From: a virus
IMG/VR virus record: IMGVR_UViG_3300031951_001396
Span: 1 to 21,448 of that record
Reading direction: 5' to 3' (one strand)
DNA: 21,448 nt
Of the stretch, positions 1 through 5,440 are shown piece after piece; position 1 is the first letter of the stretch; the number at the start of each line of letters is the position of its first letter. The translations under genes and the position numbers were made by a program. Below the pieces are notes generated by a model, which saw only the letters and a list, made by a program, of their open reading frames with translations, searched no databases and had not been told where the DNA came from.

Positions 1-11
1 CGTAGAGCCAG

Positions 12-452
12 ATGGCGATAAAGCGTAGAGCAAACGGCGAAGGCGACACGGACCACCAAGGCTATGTGTGGGTTTCCGTAGAAGGGGAACAGCGCCGCCA
101 GCATGTCCTTGTTGCTGAAAAGGCGATGGGGCGTCTGTTGCCTGCGGGCGCCCAGGTGCACCACATCAACGGGAACAGAGCGGACAACCGGAACGAAAAC
201 CTTCTGGTGTGTCCCTCGGCGGCTTACCACAACGAGATCCACCGAAAGATGCGCGTTCGGTCCATGGGCGGCGATCCCTGGACCCAGCGTTGGTGCGGCA
301 AATGCCAGCGCCTTCTGAGTGAGTCGATGTTCGCAAAGAAGTACGCGACGAGGTTTCGAAGCCCGTGTCGCGAGTGTGGATTGGCTTCGTCGAAGACGCG
401 CTCGACAGCGTGGCGGCTGGCGAGGAAAACGCAAGCCCCGGCCGGCTTCTGA
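12..452 (+). CDS. HNH endonuclease with C-terminal zinc ribbon
   Basis: This 146-aa protein is a probable DNA nicking or cutting enzyme of the HNH family. The core is visible at residues 49-77: a VHHINGN motif (H50, H51, N55), then N59/N63 and H73/H77 as metal and catalytic ligands. Behind it sits a CxxC...CxxC pair (C95, C98, C119, C122) that looks like a zinc ribbon, an arrangement common in free-standing phage HNH proteins. The ATG at 12 is the only reasonable start. The GC content (about 61% by hand count over positions 61-420) is lower than the next gene (about 73% in one line), which fits a mobile or recently acquired gene. The stop codon lies in the loop of a strong hairpin. The family is clear; the cleavage target and whether it acts as a homing enzyme are unknown. 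Confidence 0.85.
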   Translation: MAIKRRANGEGDTDHQGYVWVSVEGEQRRQHVLVAEKAMGRLLPAGAQVHHINGNRADNRNENLLVCPSAAYHNEIHRKMRVRSMGGDPWTQRWCGKCQRLLSESMFAKKYATRFRSPCRECGLASSKTRSTAWRLARKTQAPAGF

Positions 453-466
453 GACCGGACCGGGGC
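435..466 (+). terminator. Strong hairpin over the HNH stop codon (possible terminator)
   Basis: Positions 435-445 (GCCCCGG then CCGG) pair with 455-466 (CCGG, a bulged A at 459, then CCGGGGC), giving an 11-bp GC-only stem with one bulge and a 9-base loop that contains the TGA stop of the HNH gene. No T-run follows, so it is not a textbook intrinsic terminator. It could insulate the HNH gene, stabilise the 3' end of its message, or be a processing site. Confidence 0.45.
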
Positions 467-494
467 CAACCAGCCGCAGTGGAGGCGGCCAGAC

Positions 495-839
495 ATGACC
501 ACCGTAGCACGAATGGGATTCGGCGAGTTTTTGGGGGCGTGCCGCGACGCGGCGCAGAAGGGTGCCAACGTGATCGACTTCCCGGCGCCGGAGCCTGACG
601 AATCCTGGCTGACGCAGGAGCGCATCGAGGCGTATTACGTCGCGCTGTCCTTCATGCCGGCCATCGTGGACGCCTCGCCGCTGGCGCGGGATGCGGTCAT
701 CGACAAGATGCTGGCCGGCCTGCGGGCGGCGCGGAAGCTCGACGACGCGCTCGACGCGAAGGGCCGCGAGCAGTGCATCGCCCTGATGCGCTACGACGCT
801 GAGCAGCGGGCCATTCGGATCGCGAAGGGGGGCTGGTGA
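495..839 (+). CDS. Hypothetical phage protein (114 aa)
   Basis: I do not recognise this protein. The start ATG at 495 is preceded by a good ribosome binding site (GGAGGCGG at about 480-487). The N-terminus (residues 1-30) is mixed, with a VIDFPAPEPDE stretch; residues 35-110 look entirely helical and rich in Ala, Asp and Arg. There is no signal peptide or membrane segment. Its TGA stop overlaps the next ATG (839), so it is the first gene of a tightly coupled group leading into the Bet recombinase. A role accessory to recombination or early takeover is plausible from position only. Confidence 0.7.
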   Translation: MTTVARMGFGEFLGACRDAAQKGANVIDFPAPEPDESWLTQERIEAYYVALSFMPAIVDASPLARDAVIDKMLAGLRAARKLDDALDAKGREQCIALMRYDAEQRAIRIAKGGW

Positions 840-1069
840 TGGCGATCGACACGCGCAACAAGGACGCGAGCTGGCGCACGCGCACCGACAGCAACCATTT
901 CATGGTCCCCCAGTACTACCAGAGGGGTTCGCTGGCCGTGCTGATGGACATCCGCGACGAGCTGAAGCGCCTGAACAAGCTGCTGCACTGCTCCAACTTC
1001 GTGCAGATTCCGGCCACGCTGCGCGGCCTACGGCCCGACATCGCGAAGCTGAAGAAAGAGGCGAAGTGA
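839..1069 (+). CDS. Small conserved-type phage protein (76 aa)
   Basis: This basic 76-aa protein has a helical middle (residues 31-48, DIRDELKRLNKLLHC) followed by a CSNFVQIPATLRG stretch and a Lys-rich tail. The CSNF-xxIP-xTLR pattern resembles small uncharacterised proteins in many phage early regions; this is recalled resemblance, not a search result. The ATG at 839 overlaps the upstream TGA (TGATG); an in-frame GTG directly before it (836) is an alternative start adding one residue. It sits between two other small genes upstream of the Bet gene and is probably co-translated with them. Function unknown. Confidence 0.7.
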   Translation: MAIDTRNKDASWRTRTDSNHFMVPQYYQRGSLAVLMDIRDELKRLNKLLHCSNFVQIPATLRGLRPDIAKLKKEAK

Positions 1070-1302
1070 TGGCGACTCGCAGCGTCACGGGGCTTCCCGA
1101 CAACGACTTCGATAACGACACCGTGAGCGGCAACGCGGGCCGGAGCACGGCCGCCGAGCCGGTGCGCGAACTGAGCTACGGCGAGACGTTCGCCGCGCTC
1201 AACGACGTGATGGCGCGACTCCGCGCCAAGTATCCCGACCAGTTCAAGACGCAGGCCGACGACCCGCAGGGGCTCGTCGCCAGACTGTGGGACCAGCGAT
1301 GA
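1069..1302 (+). CDS. Hypothetical phage protein (77 aa)
   Basis: This small protein is not recognised. Residues 1-35 are polar and probably disordered (Asp, Asn, Ser, Gly rich). Residues 36-77 look like a short helical domain containing an aromatic, charged stretch ([17 protein letters not shown], then AKYPDQFK). The start ATG at 1069 overlaps the upstream stop, with a tandem in-frame GTG at 1066. Its own TGA (1300-1302) overlaps the Bet ATG at 1299, so translation of the two is likely coupled. Proximity suggests a helper of the annealing protein, but nothing in the sequence proves this. Confidence 0.65.
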   Translation: MATRSVTGLPDNDFDNDTVSGNAGRSTAAEPVRELSYGETFAALNDVMARLRAKYPDQFKTQADDPQGLVARLWDQR

Positions 1303-2177
1303 CTTCCGCACTCGTGACGGCGCCGCATACCGGCGGCGCGATGACGCCCGAACAGGTGGAGCTGATCAAGCGGACGATCGCGGTCGGTGCCACCAATGAC
1401 GAACTAGCGCTATTCCTCGCGCAGTGCGCGCGGACCGGCCTTGACGCCTTCGCGCGGCAGATCTACTTCATCAAGCGCGGGGGCAAGGGCTCCGTGCAGG
1501 TGTCGATCGACGGCTTCCGCGTGGTGGCCGAGCGCACCGGCGAGCTGAACGGGCAGGATCTCGCGTGGTGCGGGGAGGATGGCGTCTGGCGGGATGTGTG
1601 GCTCTCTAAGGAGAACCCGGCCGCCGCGCGCGTCATCGTCTACCGGAAGGGCTGCGATCACGGCTTCCCCGGCGTGGCGCGGTGGAGCGAATACCAGGCC
1701 GGTGGTCCGATGTGGCAGAAGATGCCGGCCACGATGCTGGCGAAGTGCGCCGAGGCGCTGGCGCTTCGCAAGGCGTTCCCACATCAGCTCTCCGGGCTCT
1801 ACACGCCCGACGAGATGGATCAGGCGAGCAGCGGGGCCAGCGCGAAGCCGGCGCCTGAGATCATCCGCCCGCTCGAGGAACTGCCGCAGGATGGCCAGTG
1901 CCGCATCGCGGAGATCCAGCGCGCCGAGACGAGCCGGGCGGGCATCTTCCGCTCGCAGATCACCTTCGTCGATGGGCGCGTGGCCTACACGATTCAGGAG
2001 TCGCTGCACACGCTGTGCGCGGAGCTGTGCCAGCACGGCGAGCCGGTGGCGCCCCGCATCACGGAGGGGAAGTACGGCCCGACGCTGCAGGAGATCGCCC
2101 GTGTGGGCGTCATCGAGGCCGAGACGGTCACGCCGGCCGGCGCTCCGGCCATCAACGCGGCCGACATTCCGTTCTGA
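1299..2177 (+). CDS. bet: Bet/RecT-family single-strand annealing protein
   Basis: This 292-aa protein matches the Redbeta/RecT recombinase pattern: it would bind single-stranded DNA and anneal complementary strands during phage recombination. The conserved core covers roughly residues 15-175: [12 protein letters not shown], then an ECARTGLDPF-type block (here [19 protein letters not shown]), [16 protein letters not shown], and the typical [23 protein letters not shown] and LYTPDEM ending. The C-terminal third (about 176-292) is variable, as in the family. The ATG at 1299 is chosen over an upstream GTG at 1287 because it gives the usual ATGA overlap with the preceding stop. Lambda-type systems pair Bet with a 5'-3' exonuclease; none is adjacent here. 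The gene symbol is by family resemblance. Confidence 0.9.
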   Translation: MTSALVTAPHTGGAMTPEQVELIKRTIAVGATNDELALFLAQCARTGLDAFARQIYFIKRGGKGSVQVSIDGFRVVAERTGELNGQDLAWCGEDGVWRDVWLSKENPAAARVIVYRKGCDHGFPGVARWSEYQAGGPMWQKMPATMLAKCAEALALRKAFPHQLSGLYTPDEMDQASSGASAKPAPEIIRPLEELPQDGQCRIAEIQRAETSRAGIFRSQITFVDGRVAYTIQESLHTLCAELCQHGEPVAPRITEGKYGPTLQEIARVGVIEAETVTPAGAPAINAADIPF

Positions 2178-2185
2178 GGTGCGTC

Positions 2186-2647
2186 ATGGGTGCAGACATC
2201 GGCTATCAGATGAATCGGGAGGCGCTCCTGTTGGGCGCGGGCGGCATCGAGGCGTGCGACGCCTTCCGCATCGAGGCGGGCGGCTCTCGGCATCGGTGCG
2301 CGGACTGCGATGAGTCCATCGCCGCGCATATCGTCGTGGCGCTGCGGGCCAGACTGGCAGAGAACTGCGGATCGTGCGCGCACGGGAACGATCGTGATGC
2401 GGTCGTTCCGTCGCTGAACACGTGCTGCACCAAGCGGCTCGGGTTCTTCAACGGCAAGCCGATGCCGAAGACCGCCCGGTGTGAGTCTTGGGCGAAGGCG
2501 CCAGAGTGCCGCGAGTGCGAGGACACGGGCGCCATCGACGTGACGTTCAACAGCGACCCTACGCGCGACTTCCGCATGGCCTGCGACAAGTGCGATCGCG
2601 GCAAGGCGATGGCTGCGGCTGGGCTCGCGCGTGAGGCGGGGCGATGA
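2186..2647 (+). CDS. Cysteine-rich protein with DnaJ-type CxxC pairs
   Basis: This 153-aa protein has at least a dozen cysteines arranged in pairs: C38/C41, C61/C64, C80/C81, C99, C108/C111 and C133/C136. The last two pairs (CRECEDTG and CDKCDRG) resemble the CxxCxGxG units of DnaJ zinc fingers, so it probably binds two or more zinc ions. The residues between are not otherwise recognised. The ATG at 2186 lies 8 bases after the Bet stop, with GAGG at 2176-2179 as a weak ribosome binding site. Its stop overlaps the next start. It may be a nucleic-acid- or protein-binding partner of the recombination block, an inference from position only. Confidence 0.75.
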   Translation: MGADIGYQMNREALLLGAGGIEACDAFRIEAGGSRHRCADCDESIAAHIVVALRARLAENCGSCAHGNDRDAVVPSLNTCCTKRLGFFNGKPMPKTARCESWAKAPECRECEDTGAIDVTFNSDPTRDFRMACDKCDRGKAMAAAGLAREAGR

Positions 2648-2847
2648 CGCGCGCCGAGCACTTCCGGGCCACGGTGGTGGATGCGGACCTGTCGGCGCGT
2701 CGTGCGCGGTTCGAGGCGCTGCTGGCGAAGGAGCGGCGGCGCATTGCCGAGGCGCAGCAGGCGCGGGCCGATGCTGAGATCGTCGCGGCGCGTGAGGCGC
2801 GGATCGTGGCCCAGCGGGCGATTGCCGGCGCGCGGGAGACGGTGTGA
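2644..2847 (+). CDS. Small helical coiled-coil-like protein
   Basis: This 67-aa protein is almost wholly helical and charged, with Arg, Ala and Glu dominating from residue 18 to the end (RRARFEALLAKERRRIAEA and onward). It could form a coiled coil or contact nucleic acid. It is not recognised as any named family. ATG at 2644 overlaps the upstream stop by 4 bases and its own TGA overlaps the methyltransferase start, so it sits in a chain of translationally coupled genes. Low-complexity composition means homology-based naming would be unreliable. Confidence 0.6.
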   Translation: MTRAEHFRATVVDADLSARRARFEALLAKERRRIAEAQQARADAEIVAAREARIVAQRAIAGARETV

Positions 2848-3596
2848 TGCGGCCTTACTACGACGACGCGGGCGTGACCATTTACCACGGGGATTGCCGG
2901 GAGGTGCTGCCGACGCTCGGCCCCGTGGAGCACGTCATCACGGACCCGCCGTATTCGGAGCACGTCCACGCGAAGAGCCGCGCAGGCGCTCGCGTGCTCG
3001 CAGCCGACGGGCACGCGGCAAGTTTCTCGAGGGCCGCCGACTTTGGCTTTGAGGCCATGACGGAAGCGCTGCGCATCGAAGTTGCGCGCAACGTGCATCA
3101 CCTCGTTAGGCGTTGGGTGTTGGTGTTTTCGGACGTGGAGTCCTCGCATTTGTGGCGTGATCGGTTGACGCAGACCGGGCTGGACTACTGCCGAACAGGC
3201 GCATGGGTGAAGGTCGGTGCAACGCCGCAGTTCACGGGCGACCGCCCTGCGGCTGGCTTCGAGGCCATCACCATCTGCCACCCGAAAGGCAAGAAGCGCT
3301 GGAACGGCGGCGGGTCTCACGCGGTGTGGTCCGTGCCGATCGTGCTCAACCGTGGAGGCAACGATCCGAGGCTACATACCACGCAGAAGCCGGAGGCGTT
3401 GATGCTGTCGTTGGTCAGCCTATTTAGCGACGACGGCGAGACGATTCTCGACCCGTTCATGGGCAGCGGCACAACGCTTGCGGCGGCGAAGCGGATCGGA
3501 CGCCGGGCCATCGGTATCGAGCGGGATGAACGTTACTGCGAGGTTGCCGCGAAGCGTTTGGCGCAAGGCGTTCTCCCGATGGGTGCGAGCGCATGA
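2847..3596 (+). CDS. DNA methyltransferase, beta-class N6-A/N4-C type
   Basis: This 249-aa enzyme would transfer a methyl group from S-adenosylmethionine to an exocyclic amino group of adenine or cytosine in DNA. The catalytic motif DPPY is at residues 33-36, and the AdoMet-binding motif DPFMGSGTT is near the C-terminus (about 202-210), followed by RAIGIERDERYCEVAAKRL. Catalytic motif first and cofactor motif last is the order of the beta class, with the variable target-recognition region between. The length is typical of phage orphan methyltransferases, and no partner restriction gene is present, so self-protection is the likely role. ATG 2847 is preferred; GTG 2844 is in frame. Parts of the gene are about 58-60% GC, below its neighbours, suggesting exchange. 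Confidence 0.92.
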   Translation: MRPYYDDAGVTIYHGDCREVLPTLGPVEHVITDPPYSEHVHAKSRAGARVLAADGHAASFSRAADFGFEAMTEALRIEVARNVHHLVRRWVLVFSDVESSHLWRDRLTQTGLDYCRTGAWVKVGATPQFTGDRPAAGFEAITICHPKGKKRWNGGGSHAVWSVPIVLNRGGNDPRLHTTQKPEALMLSLVSLFSDDGETILDPFMGSGTTLAAAKRIGRRAIGIERDERYCEVAAKRLAQGVLPMGASA

Positions 3597-4105
3597 GCAT
3601 TCCAGCCCCGAAGGGCCAGACGGACGTGCCGGAGTTCTCAATGCGGCTGACCGAAGACGGCCGCGTGTCCTTCGTGCATCTCGCACAGGCGCGTGGCTAC
3701 CTGCGGCGGCTGTTCCGCCAGTGCGGTGAGCATATCGTCGGCCAGTTCTACGAGTTCCAGGCGCAGCGCAGCGGGCGCCAGAATCGCGCCTATCACGCGC
3801 TCTGCAACGAGTGGCTGCTGCACAAGCCGGGGTGGCGGATCGGCGCGCTCAAGCTGTTCGGGCTCGGGGAAGTGTTCGGCTACCTCGAAGTGCCGCATCC
3901 GGTCACGGGTGAGGTGCTGCTCTTCCCGGCTGAGACGAGCACGGCGAAGCTCAGCGTGGGCAAGTTCTGCCAGTTGATCGAGTGGGTGCTGGAAGCGGCA
4001 GCCGAGCAGGATGGCGTCGTGCTCCAGAGTCCGGATGAGTACCGGCGCGCAAAAGAGGCCGCCGCGAAGAAGGCGGCACGCGCCGCCAGAAAAGAGGCCG
4101 CGTGA
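3593..4105 (+). CDS. NinB-like recombination protein
   Basis: This 170-aa protein resembles lambda NinB, a single-stranded-DNA-binding recombination accessory protein. The two shared signatures are an RSGRQNRAYHALCNEW block (residues 59-74), comparable with the RS-x-x-QN region of NinB, and STAKLSVGKFCQLIEWVLE plus EQDGVVL (residues 116-144), comparable with the STS-x-M-x-x-x-EF-x-ELLEL region. The final 20 residues are a Lys/Ala/Arg-rich tail not needed for the match. ATG 3593 forms an ATGA overlap with the methyltransferase stop. Placement after Bet and near HNH genes fits a nin-like recombination cluster. The match is by eye and rests on short motifs. Confidence 0.6.
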   Translation: MSIPAPKGQTDVPEFSMRLTEDGRVSFVHLAQARGYLRRLFRQCGEHIVGQFYEFQAQRSGRQNRAYHALCNEWLLHKPGWRIGALKLFGLGEVFGYLEVPHPVTGEVLLFPAETSTAKLSVGKFCQLIEWVLEAAAEQDGVVLQSPDEYRRAKEAAAKKAARAARKEAA

Positions 4106-4707
4106 ACGACGATGCCACCCGCTACCCGCTATCGTGGCCGACCGGCTGGAAGCGCACGCCGAGCTACCAGCGGCAGCGTGCGCGGTTCCAGTCCGGCGGC
4201 GCAGCTCTGACGGTCCACCGAGCGATCACGCGCCTGTCGGGTGAACTGGCCCGCCTTGGCGCCCGTGACGAGATCCTGTCGACGAACATGCAGACGCGGC
4301 TCGACGGCCTGCCGTATTCGGGCCAGAGCGAGCCCGCCGATCCCGGCGTGGCCGTCTACTTCACGCTGAAGGGGCAGGCGCGCTGTCTCGCCTGCGACGC
4401 GTGGACGCGCACGGCCGACAACATCGCGGCCATCGCGCAGCATATCGACGCGCTCCGGCGCATCGACCGCTACGGCGTGGGCACGCTCGATCAGGCGTTC
4501 GCCGGCTACGCGCCGCGCCTGCAAGCCGCACCGTCCGAGTGGTGGATCGTCTTCGGCATCTCGCGCAGTTCGACCCGCGCGGCGGTCGAAGAGGCGTTCA
4601 CGCGGCTGGCGAAGACGGCGCACCCGGACGCGGGCGGCAGCCACGACGCGATGGCGCGACTGACCGAGGCAAAGACCGCCGCGCTGCGTGAGGTGGCGGC
4701 GTCATGA
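4102..4707 (+). CDS. J-domain (DnaJ-like) protein
   Basis: This 201-aa protein ends in a J-domain. Residues 147-200 run WWIVFGISRSSTRAAVEEAF, then RLAKTAHPDAGGS, with the HPD tripeptide at 174-176 that J-proteins use to stimulate Hsp70 (DnaK) ATPase. The N-terminal 140 residues form a separate part with a VAVYFTLKGQARCLACDAW segment (C95, C98) and a helical IDRYGVGTLDQAFAGYA block. Phage and prophage J-proteins of this general shape are familiar; recruitment of host DnaK to replication or head assembly would be the inferred role. It starts with GTG at 4102, overlapping the NinB-like stop, and overlaps the next gene by 4 bases. Confidence 0.8.
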   Translation: MNDDATRYPLSWPTGWKRTPSYQRQRARFQSGGAALTVHRAITRLSGELARLGARDEILSTNMQTRLDGLPYSGQSEPADPGVAVYFTLKGQARCLACDAWTRTADNIAAIAQHIDALRRIDRYGVGTLDQAFAGYAPRLQAAPSEWWIVFGISRSSTRAAVEEAFTRLAKTAHPDAGGSHDAMARLTEAKTAALREVAAS

Positions 4708-5129
4708 GCCATCTGCACAGCAGCGCCCTCCCGCGCTACGCGCCGATCCCGAAGACGGTCAACGGCCGCACGCGCGCCGAAGAGAAGCACGTCCGCGACA
4801 ACGCCAAGGATGCCGAAGAGGCGCGCTGCTACGCCCTGGTAGACGCCCGCGACGAATTGCGGGACCGGGTGACGGGCAAGCTCCTGTCGAAGCGTGGCGG
4901 GCTCACCACGCGGGTGGAGCGGCACCACATGAAGGGTCGCGGGGCCGGGGGCAAGCACGAGACGAGCAACGTGGTCACGGTGAGTCCTGAGACGCACGCG
5001 GAGATCGAAGTGAAGGGCACGCTGCGCCTGAGCGGTGATGCGGACGCGCGCGACGATCGCGGGCGGCTGTGTGGCGTGAAAGTCGAGCGGCTACAGAACG
5101 ACGTCTGGCGCGTCGTGGGGTGGGTGTGA
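4704..5129 (+). CDS. HNH-type endonuclease
   Basis: The central part of this 141-aa protein carries an HNH signature: residues 70-100 contain RVERHHMKGRG, then HETSNVV and PETHAEI, giving H74/H75, N89 and H98 as likely metal and catalytic residues. No zinc-binding cysteine pairs flank it, so it differs from the HNH gene at the start of the window. The N-terminal 60 residues are basic and helical; the C-terminal 30 look like a small beta segment. The ATG at 4704 forms an ATGA overlap with the J-domain gene. A nin-region type nuclease that trims recombination or replication intermediates is plausible. A promoter-like region follows, so this is the last gene of the first transcription block. Confidence 0.75.
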   Translation: MSHLHSSALPRYAPIPKTVNGRTRAEEKHVRDNAKDAEEARCYALVDARDELRDRVTGKLLSKRGGLTTRVERHHMKGRGAGGKHETSNVVTVSPETHAEIEVKGTLRLSGDADARDDRGRLCGVKVERLQNDVWRVVGWV

Positions 5130-5135
5130 GAGGGC

Positions 5136-5164
5136 TTGACATTCGCCAGGACGTAGAATCTACT
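5136..5164 (+). promoter_or_regulatory. Candidate promoter (TTGACA box)
   Basis: TTGACA at 5136-5141 is a perfect sigma-70 type -35 hexamer and the only intergenic copy I found. At a 17-base spacer the -10 would be TCTACT (5159-5164), matching TATAAT at 4 of 6 positions. A better-looking TAGAAT (5154-5159) is only 12 bases away, too close for a normal spacer. It sits just after the HNH stop, ahead of the replication genes, where a promoter is expected. Confidence 0.5.
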
Positions 5165-5168
5165 ACGT
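5151..5168. promoter_or_regulatory. Operator-like 18-bp dyad
   Basis: ACGTAG at 5151-5156 and CTACGT at 5163-5168 are perfect inverted repeats around a 6-base centre; a second dyad, GTAGA-A-TCTAC (5153-5163), is nested inside. It overlaps the expected -10 region of the candidate promoter, where a repressor would block polymerase. No repressor gene is seen in this window, so the binding protein is unknown. Confidence 0.5.
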
Positions 5169-5180
5169 GGGCGAACAATC

Positions 5181-5237
5181 ATCGACGGGATAGGGTAGCC
5201 CCCGAACGGACGACTTCTCACCGTCCTTCCCGTCGAT
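5181..5237 (+). ncRNA. Candidate structured leader RNA (three-way junction)
   Basis: A 10-base perfect inverted repeat, ATCGACGGGA (5181-5190) and TCCCGTCGAT (5228-5237), closes a 37-base interior. The interior holds a short GGG/CCC hairpin (5193-5195 with 5199-5201 or 5201-5203) and a GGACG/CGTCC hairpin (5208-5212 with 5222-5226, 9-base loop), giving a three-way junction downstream of the candidate promoter. It is in the untranslated leader of the replication genes. It does not match a riboswitch or ribozyme I know. It may be a regulatory leader, a small RNA or an attenuator. Confidence 0.45.
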
Positions 5238-5265
5238 TCTCATGTGAGAGCCGCTAGAGAGGCGG
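5238..5265 (+). promoter_or_regulatory. Hairpins overlapping the ribosome binding site of the 5268 gene
   Basis: TCTC-ATGT-GAGA (5238-5249) can form a 4-bp hairpin, and CCGC (5251-5254) pairs with GCGG (5262-5265) around a TAGAGAG loop. The purine-rich Shine-Dalgarno candidate AGAGAGG (5256-5262) lies in that loop and stem, directly ahead of ATG 5268. Folding could limit ribosome access. The stems are short, so the effect may be modest. Confidence 0.35.
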
Positions 5266-5267
5266 AT

Positions 5268-5438
5268 ATGCCGAACACGCTGCCGGGCGTTGGCCCGGTT
5301 CTTCCGCGTAATCCCGTCGACCGGGGCAAGCTGCTGCTGGCCCGCACGCGCGAGCTGATCGAACTGCGCGGCAAGGTGCGCCAGGTCGAGCACGAGTGCA
5401 AGGCGATCATCGACTCGCTCTGCGAAGGGCAGGCGTAG
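5268..5438 (+). CDS. Small hypothetical protein before the replication gene
   Basis: This 56-aa protein has a Pro/Gly-rich start (PNTLPGVGPVLPRNPVD) and a charged helix from residue 20 on (KLLLARTRELIELRG, then VRQVEHECKAIIDSL). I do not recognise it. ATG 5268 is preferred to an in-frame GTG at 5244 because a purine-rich ribosome binding site lies 6-12 bases before it and the GTG falls inside a hairpin. It is the first gene after the candidate promoter and leader and precedes the DUF1376 gene by 2 bases, so whatever controls the leader controls this gene first. Confidence 0.6.
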   Translation: MPNTLPGVGPVLPRNPVDRGKLLLARTRELIELRGKVRQVEHECKAIIDSLCEGQA

Positions 5439-5440
5439 CG

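Noticed and set aside
5069-5257. A 62-aa frame covering the end of the HNH gene and the leader.
   Set aside because: It crosses the candidate promoter and structured leader, has no ribosome binding site and looks like random translation.
5181-5265. A tRNA, hammerhead or other known ribozyme in the leader.
   Set aside because: No acceptor/T-arm pattern with a CCA-ready end, and the conserved hammerhead core sequences are absent; only the generic stems are seen.
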